Positions 54,904 through 64,000 of a DNA stretch of 64,000 nucleotides are shown here, piece by piece. The translations under genes and the position numbers were made by a program. The stretch is from Collimonas pratensis (GTDB taxonomy: Bacteria > Pseudomonadota > Gammaproteobacteria > Burkholderiales > Burkholderiaceae_D): the NCBI RefSeq assembly GCF_001584185.1, contig NZ_CP013234.1:4960001-5024000 (forward strand). The letters run 5' to 3'. The notes beneath the pieces are model-generated. The model saw only the letters and a program-made list of their open reading frames with translations. It was not told the DNA's origin and made no database searches. Every line of letters begins with the position of its first letter. Positions within the stretch are counted from its first letter, which is position 1.

Positions 54904-55485
54904 ATGGCTTTTGTTTTACCCACTCCAGTTATCAAAATATCACAGCTGCTGGCCGCCAGCCTGCTGTTGCTGGGCCTCAGCGCGCATGTGCATGCCGATT
55001 CATTCGACCAGGGCAGCGCCATGAAAATGAATCCCGGCGACTTCGATGACGATGACGGGAAATCATGGCAAGAAATCAAGACCGAGATTCCGCCGGCGCC
55101 GCAGGCGGCCAACCTGCTCTCGTTCTATGTCAGCCCGACCGCCACCATGAATTTCTTCATCGATGTCAATTCGATCTCCGTCGGTGCAGATGGCGTGGTG
55201 CGCTACACCATGGTCAGCAAGAGCCAGGCCGGCGCTGAAAATGTCAGCTATGAAGGGATCCGCTGCCAGACTTATGAAAGCAAGCTGTATGCTTTCGGCC
55301 AGAAGGATGGCAACTGGTCGCGCGCGCGCCTGAATGACTGGAAGCAGATCAGCGAGGCTACCGGCAACCGCCAGCATGCGGCGCTAGCCAAGGATTTTCT
55401 GTGTCAGGATGGCATGGTGGCCGGCAAGGCTGACGATATCCGCAGCAGGTTGCGCACTAATCACCCGATCAAGCTGGGTAGCTGA
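54904..55485 (+). CDS. CNP1-like exported protein
   Basis: A 193-residue protein with a signal peptide (hydrophobic about 12-29, cleavage after HVHA) and a CNP1-like domain (FYVSPTATMNFFIDVNSISVGADGVVRYTMVSKSQAGAENVSYEGIRC, then AKDFLCQDGM). The family is named after a Neisseria protein of unknown role. A GTG at 54892 overlapping the rppH stop (GTGA) is an alternative start, so the gene is coupled or nearly so to rppH. Confidence 0.85.
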   Translation: MAFVLPTPVIKISQLLAASLLLLGLSAHVHADSFDQGSAMKMNPGDFDDDDGKSWQEIKTEIPPAPQAANLLSFYVSPTATMNFFIDVNSISVGADGVVRYTMVSKSQAGAENVSYEGIRCQTYESKLYAFGQKDGNWSRARLNDWKQISEATGNRQHAALAKDFLCQDGMVAGKADDIRSRLRTNHPIKLGS

Positions 55486-55508
55486 TCGGCGCTGATACCT
55501 GATTCAAT

Positions 55509-55545
55509 GAAAAACGGCTCCTGCAATTTGCGGAGCCGTTTTTTA
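55509..55545. terminator. bidirectional terminator between CNP1-like gene and proB
   Basis: Perfect 11-bp stem AAAACGGCTCC (55511-55521) with GGAGCCGTTTT (55532-55542) followed by TT, between convergent genes. Confidence 0.9.
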
Positions 55546-55567
55546 TTGTCTTGCGATCGCAAGCTGC

Positions 55568-56686
55568 TCAAAGCAATACCATATTGTCCCGGTGAATCAG
55601 TTCGGATTCCTCGACAAAGCCCAGGATGGCCTGGATTTCCGCCGACGGATGACGCATGATGCGACGCGCTTCCGAGCTGGTGTAATTGCTGATGCCGCGC
55701 GCGATGGCATGGCCGTCGCTGTCGGTGCAGGTAATCACATCGCCGCGGCCAAACTCGCCGGAAACCGCAGTCACGCCGATCGGCAGCAGGGATTTGCCCT
55801 CGTTGCGCAGCTTTTGCACGGCGCCCGCATCCAGCATCACCTTGCCGGCGGTTTTCAGATGATCCGCCATCCACTGCTTGCGCGCCGTCAGTTGCCCGGT
55901 TTGCGCGATCAGCTGGGTGCCGATGGCTTCGCCGCTGGCCAGCCGTGTCAATACCGCATCTTCGCGGCCCCAGGCGATCACCGTATGGGCGCCGGAACTG
56001 GCGGCACGCTTGGCGGCCAGGATCTTGGTGATCATGCCGCCGCGGCCGATGCTGGTTCCAGCATCGCCTGCCATCACTTCCAGCGCCGGATCGCCGGCTT
56101 TCGCCTCATGCACGAATTCGGCATTCGGGTCCTTGCGCGGATCGGCAGTGTACAGGCCCTTCTGGTCGGTCAGGATGATCAGGGCATCGCCTTCAATCAG
56201 GTTGGCGACCAGCGCACCGAGGGTGTCGTTGTCGCCGAACTTGATTTCATCGGTCACCACGGTATCGTTTTCGTTAATGATCGCCACCACGCCGAAGCGC
56301 AGCAGGGTGAACAAGGTCGAGCGGGCGTTCAGGTAGCGTTCGCGGTCGGCCAGGTCGGCGTGGGTCAGCAGGACCTGGGCGGTACGGATATTGTGGGCAC
56401 GGAAACTGGTTTCATAGATCTGCGCCAGGCCCATCTGGCCGACGGCGGCGCAAGCCTGCAATTCGTCGATGCTGGTAGGACGCTTGTCGAAGCCGAGCCT
56501 TTGCATGCCTTCAGCTACCGCGCCGGAACTGACCAGCACCACTTCCTTGCCCATGGCCCGCAGTTCAGCGATCTGGGTCGCCCATTTGGCGATGGCGCCG
56601 GCGTCCAGCCCCTTGCCGTCATTGGTGACCAGGGAGGAACCGACCTTGATGATGATGCGCTTGGCTTTTTGAATGACGGAATTCAT
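55568..56686 (-). CDS. proB: glutamate 5-kinase
   Basis: First enzyme of proline synthesis, phosphorylating glutamate; feedback-inhibited by proline. The 372-residue protein has the amino-acid kinase domain ([63 protein letters not shown]) and a C-terminal PUA domain (about 285-365, [22 protein letters not shown]). Same length as the E. coli enzyme (367). Downstream of obgE by 118 bases on the same strand; its partner proA is elsewhere in the window. Confidence 0.97.
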   Translation of the reverse strand: MNSVIQKAKRIIIKVGSSLVTNDGKGLDAGAIAKWATQIAELRAMGKEVVLVSSGAVAEGMQRLGFDKRPTSIDELQACAAVGQMGLAQIYETSFRAHNIRTAQVLLTHADLADRERYLNARSTLFTLLRFGVVAIINENDTVVTDEIKFGDNDTLGALVANLIEGDALIILTDQKGLYTADPRKDPNAEFVHEAKAGDPALEVMAGDAGTSIGRGGMITKILAAKRAASSGAHTVIAWGREDAVLTRLASGEAIGTQLIAQTGQLTARKQWMADHLKTAGKVMLDAGAVQKLRNEGKSLLPIGVTAVSGEFGRGDVITCTDSDGHAIARGISNYTSSEARRIMRHPSAEIQAILGFVEESELIHRDNMVLL

Positions 56687-56804
56687 GGATTTATCTATAG
56701 CGGCCGTCGCGCTGCCGATCGGCGGACAAAAACGGCGGGCAAAAATAAGGCCGCGATCGAAACGGGTCTTTGCCCCCTATCGACAACGGCCGCCAAATGA
56801 CAGC

Positions 56805-57923
<1,119 letters not shown>

Positions 57924-58110
57924 CTAATGAGGTTGGAGGTTAAATTCTTATTGAAATGCACAGGTAACTTTACCGATTTTTGCGCATTGTTGCAGCGACG
58001 GCCAAGCCGGGCTTGCAATAGCGACAACCCTGCCAGGCGCAATCCGCTGCCGCGATGGAAGAATCGCGGCGCGTTCATTGCAGTTCAGGCAGTGTTTTAC
58101 GACCAGAAAC

Positions 58111-58140
58111 TAAAAAGGCTCTACCAGCGGCAGAGCCTTT
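58111..58140 (-). terminator. terminator of rplU-rpmA
   Basis: On the minus strand AAAGGCTCT pairs with AGAGCCTTT (arms at 58132-58140 and 58114-58122) and is followed by T5 and TAG. It lies 48 bases beyond rpmA, in the 273-base gap before obgE. Confidence 0.85.
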
Positions 58141-58187
58141 CGCAGCAAGACCAGCGGCCTTGCTTATGTCGACGCTTAGAGTGTTGC

Positions 58188-58445
58188 TTAAGCTGCTACG
58201 ACAGTAACGTAGTTACGCTGGGTAGCGCCCTTGGTTACGAATTGTACTTTGCCGTCGATCAGTGCGAACAGGGTGTGATCCTTGCCCATGCCAACATTTT
58301 CGCCTGGATGCGTCTTAGTGCCGCGCTGACGAATAATGATGCCGCCGGCGTTGATCGCCTGGCCACCGTAGACCTTGACGCCGAGTCGCTTTGACTCTGA
58401 GTCACGGCCGTTGCGCGTAGTGCCGCCGCCTTTTTTATGTGCCAT
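58188..58445 (-). CDS. rpmA: 50S ribosomal protein L27
   Basis: An 85-residue ribosomal protein beginning [20 protein letters not shown], whose N-terminus reaches the peptidyl-transferase centre, and containing the [22 protein letters not shown] signature. No N-terminal leader requiring cleavage is present. 38 bases after rplU. Confidence 0.99.
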   Translation of the reverse strand: MAHKKGGGTTRNGRDSESKRLGVKVYGGQAINAGGIIIRQRGTKTHPGENVGMGKDHTLFALIDGKVQFVTKGATQRNYVTVVAA

Positions 58446-58483
58446 TTAAAACTCCTGGTATCTGGTTAAGTCAATCGACGCAA

Positions 58484-58795
58484 TTAAGCGTTGATCGAAA
58501 CGATTTGAATTTCGGTGTAATTTTGACGATGGCCTTGATGCTTCTGATAATGCTTACGACGACGCATTTTGAAGATCTTGACTTTATCGTGGCGACCTTG
58601 CGCCAATACCTTAACCGACACCGTAGCACCTTCGACCAATGGCGCCCCGAATTTCAGGGAATCGCCAGCGCCAACTGCAAGCACTTGATCAATAGTGAGT
58701 TCGGTGCCAATGTCTGCAGGTATCTGTTCTATTTTGAGTTTTTCGCCGGCAACAACTTTATATTGTTTGCCACCGGTTTTTATGACCGCGTACAT
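58484..58795 (-). CDS. rplU: 50S ribosomal protein L21
   Basis: A 103-residue ribosomal protein with [20 protein letters not shown] and the C-terminal [21 protein letters not shown] signature, identical in length to E. coli L21. Four more codons are open upstream, but MYAVIK is the standard start. Strong promoter at 58907-58935. Confidence 0.99.
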   Translation of the reverse strand: MYAVIKTGGKQYKVVAGEKLKIEQIPADIGTELTIDQVLAVGAGDSLKFGAPLVEGATVSVKVLAQGRHDKVKIFKMRRRKHYQKHQGHRQNYTEIQIVSINA

Positions 58796-58906
58796 ATGAA
58801 ACCTCATCGAAATGATTGAAGACTATTAAAAAAATTTCTTTCCTAAAACACCATAGTCAGCGACAAACACATGCTAAATCGCTGGGCGGAATCGGGAGAA
58901 CCTGAG

Positions 58907-58935
58907 ATTGTACATGGACTCGGGCTTTTCGTCAA
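58907..58935 (-). promoter_or_regulatory. sigma70-type promoter of rplU-rpmA
   Basis: On the minus strand TTGACG (complement of 58930-58935), exactly 17 bases, then TACAAT (complement of 58907-58912). This gives a leader of about 105 bases before rplU. Confidence 0.8.
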
Positions 58936-59098
58936 AAACTCTTGACAAGTGCGGAATTCACCACACTTCCATGCTTCCCTCCGGCAACTTCAGCCGAAGG
59001 GAAGCTCTCAGTGGCCTTACAAGGCCAGACTCACCAGCAGCCAAGCGGCCTTTTTCATATAATGGCGGTATTCTGAAACTTTTTATTAAGGTATTGCC
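58936..59098 (+). other. structured spacer upstream of grxD
   Basis: Contains a TTGACA (58942-58947), a hairpin GCTTCCCT...AGGGAAGC with an inner CGGC/GCCG (about 58973-59005), a second perfect hairpin TGGCCTT-AC-AAGGCCA (about 59012-59027), a CGGCCTTTTTC tract and a TATAAT (59058-59063) 36 bases before grxD. The last is the likely grxD -10. The hairpins have no assigned role. Confidence 0.5.
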
Positions 59099-59410
59099 AT
59101 GAGCGATGTACAAGCGTGGATCAAGGAAACCGTGACCAGCAACCCAGTGGTGCTGTTCATGAAAGGAACCGCGCAGTTCCCACAATGCGGATTTTCCGGC
59201 CGCGCCATCCAGTTGTTGAAAACCAGCGGCGCTGAAAACATCGTCACCATCAATGTGCTGGAAGACCCGGTCGTGCGGCAAGGCATCAAGGATTACTCCA
59301 ACTGGCCCACCATCCCGCAACTTTACGTCAACGGCGAATTCGTCGGCGGCTCGGACATCATGAATGAAATGTTTGAATCCGGCGAACTGCAAACCTTGCT
59401 GAAGGCCTGA
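59099..59410 (+). CDS. grxD: monothiol glutaredoxin (Grx4 type)
   Basis: A 103-residue CGFS glutaredoxin ([13 protein letters not shown], Cys30) with the [19 protein letters not shown] segment. CGFS proteins carry glutathione-bound [2Fe-2S] clusters and take part in Fe-S trafficking and iron sensing rather than disulfide reduction. AAGG lies before the ATG. ubiX follows after 8 bases. Confidence 0.97.
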   Translation: MSDVQAWIKETVTSNPVVLFMKGTAQFPQCGFSGRAIQLLKTSGAENIVTINVLEDPVVRQGIKDYSNWPTIPQLYVNGEFVGGSDIMNEMFESGELQTLLKA

Positions 59411-59418
59411 GACCGCCC

Positions 59419-60021
59419 GTGGTCTCAGCCAGCCCGTCACTGCCACCACCACGCCGCCTGATCGTCGCCATCACCGGCGCCACCGGCGTCGTCTATGGCG
59501 TGCGGCTGCTGCAGCTGCTGCGTGAACTGCCCGGCATCGAAAGCCATCTGATGATTTCCGACGCCGGCGTACTGAACCTGCACCAGGAGCTGGAGATGCG
59601 CCGCAAGCAGGTCGAAGCGCTGGCCGACGTGGTGCACAGTGTGCGCGATGTCGGCGCTTCCATCGCCAGCGGGTCGTTCCAGTCCGACGGCATGATCGTT
59701 GCCCCCTGCTCCATGAAAACCCTGGCCTCGGTAGCCCACGGGCTGTCGGACAATCTGATTGCCCGCGCCGCCGACGTGGTCCTCAAGGAACGCCGGCGCC
59801 TGGTCCTGATGGTGCGCGAAACGCCTTTCAACCTGGCGCACCTGCGCAACATGACCAGCGTCACCGAAATGGGCGGCATCATTTTCCCGCCGCTGCCAGG
59901 GTTTTATCACCGGCCGCAAAGCATTGCTGAGATGGTCGATCATACCGTGGGGCGGGTGCTGGACCTGTTTGCCATCGAACATGCGCTGACGCCACGCTGG
60001 AGCGGCTTGAAAGCGGAATAA
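59419..60021 (+). CDS. ubiX: flavin prenyltransferase UbiX
   Basis: Makes prenylated FMN, the cofactor of the UbiD decarboxylase in ubiquinone synthesis. The 200-residue protein has IVAITGATGVVYGVRLLQLL, the MIVAPCSMKTLASVAHGLSDNLIARAADV segment and RRRLVLMVRETPFNLAHLRNM, all family signatures. It starts at a GTG, the only start codon before the conserved region; 8 bases after grxD. Confidence 0.95.
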   Translation: MVSASPSLPPPRRLIVAITGATGVVYGVRLLQLLRELPGIESHLMISDAGVLNLHQELEMRRKQVEALADVVHSVRDVGASIASGSFQSDGMIVAPCSMKTLASVAHGLSDNLIARAADVVLKERRRLVLMVRETPFNLAHLRNMTSVTEMGGIIFPPLPGFYHRPQSIAEMVDHTVGRVLDLFAIEHALTPRWSGLKAE

Positions 60022-60050
60022 AAAACCGGGCACACAGCCCGGTTTTTTTA
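60018..60050. terminator. bidirectional terminator between ubiX and the M61 gene
   Basis: Stem AAAAACCGGGC (60021-60031) with GCCCGGTTTTT (60037-60047), loop ACACA, A- and T-runs on both sides; begins within the ubiX stop codon. Confidence 0.92.
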
Positions 60051-60064
60051 TCGCCTGCGAAAAC

Positions 60065-61915
60065 CTAGCGGCTGTTGCGGCCAGTCAGCCAGGCGTTGCG
60101 CATGGCCGTGCCCAGCGCCGGCTTGGCTTCGGTATCGAGACTGACTTGCGGCGCGCTGTCCGCCAGCAGGCGGACGCTGAATACCAGCAGCTCGTCGCGC
60201 CGGAATGCATGGACCATAATAGTGTCGCCAACCCGGTAACGCGCCAGCAAGGTGTCCAACTTGGCCGGCACCCGGATACCGTCGATCGCCACCAGCACAT
60301 CGCCGGCCGACAAGCCGGCGCGATGGCCGGCGCCGCCGTGATAGACATTGGCCAGCTTGCAATCGCCGCCACTGTATGCGATGCGTGCACCCAACGAAGG
60401 CTTGCCCGGCTTGCGTTGATCGGCCACCACGATGCCGGTCGGCGCCAGCAGTTTCGCCAGCGGCAAGTCATCGGTGGCACGCACGTAGCGGTCGAAGAAG
60501 CGTTTCAGCTTGAGGCCGGTGACTTCGTCGAACAAGGCCTCGACCGCGGCTTCGCTGACGCCACGGCCGCTCAAGGCATTATCGGCATAAAAATCGCGGC
60601 CGTATTTCTGCCACAGGGCGCGCATCACGTCGTCCAGTGATTTCCTGCCCTTGGTTTCGCTGCGGATGGTCAGATCCAATGCCAGCGCCACCAACGAGCC
60701 CTTGGTGTAATAGCTGACAATCGCGTTCGGCGCGTTTTCGTCCTGGCGGTAGTATTTAACCCAGGCGTCAAAGCTGGACTCCGCCACGCTTTGCTTGTGA
60801 CGGCCGCTGCCGAGCAGGACGCCATTCACGGTTTTTTCGATCAGCTTGAAATACGCCGCCTGGTCGATCAGACCGCTGCGCAACAGCATCAGGTCGTCGT
60901 AATAGCTGGTGAAGCCTTCGAACAGCCACAGCAGCGGCGTGTAGTTTTCCACCTGCAGGTCGTAAGGCGCGAAAGCCGCCGGCTTGATGCGCTTGACGTT
61001 CCAGGTATGAAAGTATTCATGGCTGCAGAGGCCGAGGAAAGTACGGTAGCCGTCGCTCATCTCCGGCTGGCCTTTGACCGGCAAATCGGCGCGCGCGCAG
61101 ATCAGGGCCGTCGAAGCGCGATGCTCCAGCCCGCCATAGCCATCACCGACCGCCAGCGTCATGAATACGTAGCGATCCATCGGCGCGCGCTTGGCAAACT
61201 TGCTGCCGGCCGGCTCGAAGAAGGCGATCTGGGTTTCGCAAATCTTTTTCAGGTCCGCGCTCAGGCGCGCCAGGTCGAGATTCGGCACATTGCCGGTGAT
61301 CGCCATTTCGTGCGGCACGCCATGCGCCTTGAAACTGAGCAGCTGGAAAGCGCCCATTTCGACCGGATGGTCGATCAGTTCGTCGTAGTTGGCCGCGACA
61401 TAGCTGCCAAAGGCGCCGCGCTTGGCTTTGAGCGTCGGCAATGCGGTGGCGACGCGCCATGCTTCATAAGCGTCGCCTTGCGGCCGCTGGATATCGACGA
61501 CATGCGCGACATCTTCCTGACCGACCACACGCAGGAAAACGCTGGTGCCGTTGAAGAAAGCATGGGTCTGGTCGAGGTGCGCGGTACGCACCGACAGATC
61601 CCAGGCGTACACCTGATAGTGCAAGGTCAGCGGACCGTCGCAGGGCGCGGCTTGCCAGGAATGCTTGTCGATTTTACGCAGCGCGATCTTGCGGCCATTG
61701 GATTCGGCGCGAATCTGCACGATGTTGCGGGCAAACTCGCGGATCATGTAGCTGCCCGGGATCCACGCCGGCAAGGCGACGATCTGGCCGACAGAAGACG
61801 GATCGGCAATCGTCAAGGTCACGGCGAACAGATGGGCGGCGGGATCGGCGGCGACAATGCTGTATGACAGCGCGCTGCGGCCGGCGGCAGATTTTCTACT
61901 GGTATTCTTTTTCAT
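60065..61915 (-). CDS. M61 family metallopeptidase with PDZ domain
   Basis: A 616-residue glycyl-aminopeptidase-like (M61) protein. The N-terminal half is the M61 beta domain; the zinc site is HEYFHTWNVKR (His299, Glu300, His303) with the third ligand Glu in LLWLFEGFTSYYDD; a PDZ domain lies at about 500-590 (ANVYHGGAGHRAGLSAGDVLVAIDG). No signal peptide is visible. Substrates are unknown. GAGGA precedes the ATG at 61915, four bases after the DUF3429 stop, so the two are an operon. Confidence 0.92.
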   Translation of the reverse strand: MKKNTSRKSAAGRSALSYSIVAADPAAHLFAVTLTIADPSSVGQIVALPAWIPGSYMIREFARNIVQIRAESNGRKIALRKIDKHSWQAAPCDGPLTLHYQVYAWDLSVRTAHLDQTHAFFNGTSVFLRVVGQEDVAHVVDIQRPQGDAYEAWRVATALPTLKAKRGAFGSYVAANYDELIDHPVEMGAFQLLSFKAHGVPHEMAITGNVPNLDLARLSADLKKICETQIAFFEPAGSKFAKRAPMDRYVFMTLAVGDGYGGLEHRASTALICARADLPVKGQPEMSDGYRTFLGLCSHEYFHTWNVKRIKPAAFAPYDLQVENYTPLLWLFEGFTSYYDDLMLLRSGLIDQAAYFKLIEKTVNGVLLGSGRHKQSVAESSFDAWVKYYRQDENAPNAIVSYYTKGSLVALALDLTIRSETKGRKSLDDVMRALWQKYGRDFYADNALSGRGVSEAAVEALFDEVTGLKLKRFFDRYVRATDDLPLAKLLAPTGIVVADQRKPGKPSLGARIAYSGGDCKLANVYHGGAGHRAGLSAGDVLVAIDGIRVPAKLDTLLARYRVGDTIMVHAFRRDELLVFSVRLLADSAPQVSLDTEAKPALGTAMRNAWLTGRNSR

Positions 61916-61919
61916 CTTC

Positions 61920-62378
61920 TTATCCTCGAACGTTACCGGCAATCACGGTCAGCATCAGCGCCGCCACCGCGACGCAGGTCAACCTGAAACGCAATTCAAT
62001 AAACCAGGACGGCAAGCCGTACCACGGGAACAGGCGCTTGTCAGCCTGGTAAGCCGCGATGAAGCCGGCGATCAGCAAGGCGAAACCAAAGCCGCCGGCC
62101 ATGGTCGAGAACCAGGCAATGATGGTCGGCGCCACACCCCAGATCAAGGCTTTGCGGGTGTGATCGGCAGACAGGTTGGCGCGCAGCACCACCGCGCCCC
62201 AATGGATGCCGCCCAGGAAAGACAGCGCGGCAATGCCGTATGCCAGCTGGCCGCGGATGAAATCGCGCAGCCAGTCGACGCTGACCAGCCAGCTCGCCAG
62301 CGTCAGCAGCACGAAAGGAATCAGCCCGGCATAGCCGAGTAAATGAATAATGCGTTTGTTCAGGAAATGTGGATTCAT
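61920..62378 (-). CDS. DUF3429 membrane protein
   Basis: A 152-residue inner-membrane protein with about five hydrophobic segments and the DUF3429 signature YGIAALSFLGGIHWGAVV followed by LIWGVAPTIIAWF and a C-terminal LRFRLTCVAVAALML. Function unknown. Located directly upstream of the M61 peptidase gene. Confidence 0.88.
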   Translation of the reverse strand: MNPHFLNKRIIHLLGYAGLIPFVLLTLASWLVSVDWLRDFIRGQLAYGIAALSFLGGIHWGAVVLRANLSADHTRKALIWGVAPTIIAWFSTMAGGFGFALLIAGFIAAYQADKRLFPWYGLPSWFIELRFRLTCVAVAALMLTVIAGNVRG

Positions 62379-62516
62379 CGGGTCAGGATAACGTCAAATA
62401 GGCTGGCGGAAGGCACGAGCCGGGGGCGCACAAAAAAGACGTTAGTGTAGCGGGATTGCGCCGATTCGGCGCTTCCTCGGCAGCGTGGCGCTGAAAACGC
62501 CTGCCGATACCCTGCT

Positions 62517-63116
62517 TCACGAGGAGGATTGTCGTATATCGGCGACGGTGTCGATGTCCTGATGTATGCCAGGATCGTCCAGCGCCACCTCGACCAAGGG
62601 AAACGACTGCAGCAGGCTGCGGGCGCCCTGGTCGCCGCGCAAGGCCAGCAGTCGCGGCAGGTGCAGGCGGCTGAAGCCGACCGGATTGCCGCGCCGCCCC
62701 TGGAATGTCGGCACCGCAATGTCGGCGCCCTGGCGCAGCGCTGCCGCCAGGGCTTGGATGGTCGCGCTTTCCACATAAGGCATGTCGGCCAGCGCAATGA
62801 CCCACCCCGCCGCCTCCCGGGTCTGCTGCACGCCATACGCCAGCGACGCCGCCATGCCGTCATCGGCATTGACACATTGCACCCAGGGATATTCAGCTAT
62901 TTGCGCGACCTGCTCCGGCACATCCGGCCGCAACACGATGCAGACAGGCAGCGCCGCGGCCAGCGCGGCGGCAGCGCTGGCCAGCACGGTGCGGCCGGCA
63001 GCCGTCGGCAGCGATTGCAGCAGCTTGTTGTGGATGCCGGCCGGATCAAAGCGACGGCCCCGGCCGGCAGCCAGCAACAGGCCGACGATCTGGCCGCTAT
63101 ATAGAGGGAGACTCAT
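62517..63116 (-). CDS. MocA/MobA-like nucleotidyltransferase
   Basis: A 199-residue NTP-transferase-fold protein with GLLLAAGRGRRFDPAG (nucleotide loop), WVIALADMPYV (metal Asp), PTFQGRRGNPVGFSR and GDQGARSLL, ending in DIDTVADI. The arrangement is that of molybdenum cofactor cytidylyltransferase (MocA) and close relatives. No molybdoenzyme gene adjoins it here, so the substrate is open. Stands alone between DUF3429 and dsbC. Confidence 0.85.
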   Translation of the reverse strand: MSLPLYSGQIVGLLLAAGRGRRFDPAGIHNKLLQSLPTAAGRTVLASAAAALAAALPVCIVLRPDVPEQVAQIAEYPWVQCVNADDGMAASLAYGVQQTREAAGWVIALADMPYVESATIQALAAALRQGADIAVPTFQGRRGNPVGFSRLHLPRLLALRGDQGARSLLQSFPLVEVALDDPGIHQDIDTVADIRQSSS

Positions 63117-63152
63117 AGCGAACTGTGAGCAGTGGGATTGCGCGGAAAGAAA

Positions 63153-63884
63153 TTACTTCAAAGAGGAGAACTTTGCTTCCATGGTCTTGGCATCGATCCA
63201 GCCCGGCGAACGCGAACCGTCGGCAAAAATGATGGTCGGCGTGCCGGTTACATTCAGCTTTTGTCCAAGCGCCAGGACTTTGTCGTTAGGCGCCTGGCAG
63301 GATGCCGGTGCAGCAGCAGCGGCCTTGCCGTCGACCATCAGGTCGGTCCATGCCTTGTTGCGGTCGGCGCTGCACCAGACGTTGCGCGCCTTGACCGAGG
63401 AGTCTTCCGCCAGGATGTTGAAGAGGAAAGTGTAAACGGTAACGTTATCGACCTCCTGCAGCGTCGTCTTGTGGAAGCGCTTGCAATAGCCGCAATTCGG
63501 ATCTTCGAACACCGCGATCACGCGCTTGCCATTGCCCTTGACCTTCTTCATGGCCAGGTCCAGCGGCAGGTCGGCGAACTTGACCTTGTTCAACTCATCG
63601 ACTCTTTCACGCGTGAAGTCGCGCGAAGACTGGGCATCCATGATGCGGCCTACGAATACATATTTGGCCGCGGCATCGGTGTAGAAAATGTCGCTGCCGA
63701 CGCGCACTTCAAACAAGCCGGCATACGGCGTCTTGGTGACTTCGTCGACCTTGGCGCCTTCGCCCAGGCGCGGCTCGATCAGTTTCTTGACTGCGGCTTC
63801 CTGCAGAGTTTCGGCACCGGCCACGCTTGCCCACAGGCCCAGCAAGGCTGCCAGCATCACACTCGTTTTTTTCATCGCTATCAT
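63153..63884 (-). CDS. dsbC: thiol:disulfide interchange protein DsbC
   Basis: Periplasmic disulfide isomerase. The 243-residue precursor has a signal peptide (ending VAGA), an N-terminal dimerisation domain (GEGAKVDEVTKTPYAGLFEVRVGSDIFYTD) and a thioredoxin-fold domain with active-site Cys131-Gly-Tyr-Cys134 and a second disulfide pair (VWCSADRN...ASCQAP). TPTIIFADG carries the cis-Pro. A second ATG three codons in is possible. It follows the partial hydroxylase gene by 11 bases. Confidence 0.96.
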   Translation of the reverse strand: MIAMKKTSVMLAALLGLWASVAGAETLQEAAVKKLIEPRLGEGAKVDEVTKTPYAGLFEVRVGSDIFYTDAAAKYVFVGRIMDAQSSRDFTRERVDELNKVKFADLPLDLAMKKVKGNGKRVIAVFEDPNCGYCKRFHKTTLQEVDNVTVYTFLFNILAEDSSVKARNVWCSADRNKAWTDLMVDGKAAAAAPASCQAPNDKVLALGQKLNVTGTPTIIFADGSRSPGWIDAKTMEAKFSSLK

Positions 63885-63895
63885 CGCTATTCCAG

Positions 63896-64000
63896 TTATT
63901 CGCTTGTCCGACCCAAAGCGTGGGCCATCAGTTGTCTTTTTAAGACTGGTATTTTGTCCAGCAAGTTCAAACCGGCATTGCGCAACAGGCGCAATGGGCC
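63896..64000 (-). CDS. FAD-dependent hydroxylase (UbiH/UbiI-like), 3' end only
   Basis: The last 34 codons of a minus-strand gene whose 5' part lies beyond the window. The peptide reads GPLRLLRNAGLNLLDKIPVL and ends HALGRTSE; the LRNAGL-N-L pattern near the C-terminus is typical of the UbiH/UbiI/VisC family of ubiquinone-synthesis monooxygenases. Stop TAA at 63896-63898, 11 bases before dsbC. Identification rests on a short tail. Confidence 0.65.
   Translation of the reverse strand, partial: GPLRLLRNAGLNLLDKIPVLKRQLMAHALGRTSE

Noticed and set aside
58908..59102. 64-codon frame upstream of grxD
   Set aside because: Runs through promoter elements and hairpins and into the grxD start; no homology seen.

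Overview
The window is a GC-rich chromosomal segment of a betaproteobacterium, most likely a Burkholderiales member of the Oxalobacteraceae (Collimonas/Herbaspirillum-like). This is inferred from gene content and order (fur divergent from an omlA-type bamE; dapB-exbB-exbD ahead of leuS-lptE-holA-proA; ffh / ypjD-type gene / PP0621 / pilS / pilR / ampD / nrdA / nrdB; rplU-rpmA-obgE-proB) and from the Lys/Ala/Pro-rich H1-like and SWIB proteins. It is almost entirely core genome. I saw no prophage, integron, transposase, CRISPR array, rRNA or tRNA gene.

Layout. 0-4 kb: AI-2E-family exporter, purM, carbonic anhydrase, exported chalcone-isomerase-like protein. 4-15 kb: stress block dnaJ, dnaK, grpE, hemH, recN, nadK on the minus strand, then a HAD hydrolase, hrcA and a TfoX_N protein on plus; grpE and dnaK each have a sigma32-like promoter. 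15-28.7 kb: fur, bamE, dapB, a first exbB/exbD pair, a PAP2-like/VirK fusion gene behind its own AT-rich promoter region, then leuS, lptE, holA, proA, hemJ-like gene, an HCCA-isomerase-like gene and an RlmL-like methyltransferase. 29-33 kb: iron cluster hemP, unknown small gene, bfd, tonB, exbB, exbD, bfr with a Fur-box-like palindrome in front. 33-45 kb (minus): yggU, yggT, H1-like protein, nrdB, nrdA, ampD, pilR, pilS, PP0621 family, ypjD-type gene. 45-56 kb: ffh, SWIB protein, an unknown His-rich exported protein, two tandem alkaline phosphatases behind a Pho-box-like site, lytic transglycosylase, proS, rppH, CNP1-like protein. 55-64 kb: proB, obgE, rpmA, rplU, grxD, ubiX, M61 peptidase, DUF3429, MocA-like nucleotidyltransferase, dsbC and the 3' end of an FAD-dependent hydroxylase that runs off the window.

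How parts work together. DnaK/DnaJ/GrpE form the Hsp70 machine. Fur, HemP, Bfd, Bfr, TonB-ExbB-ExbD, HemJ and HemH form an iron/haem theme across the first half. ProA and ProB (30 kb apart) both serve proline synthesis. NrdA/NrdB make deoxynucleotides. BamE, LptE, the transglycosylase and AmpD serve the envelope. UbiX and the partial hydroxylase serve ubiquinone synthesis.

The non-coding space is rich in dispersed palindromic repeats: a nested MITE-like element at 2.4 kb, four copies of a GGGGACAGAGT-type element (one forms the last codons of holA), a GTAGGGTGGGCA-type element, and two long imperfect palindromes. The least ordinary coding features are the PAP2-like/VirK fusion with eroded phosphatase motifs, a 30-codon membrane ORF next to grpE, and two chromatin-like proteins (H1-like and SWIB) with similar basic tails.
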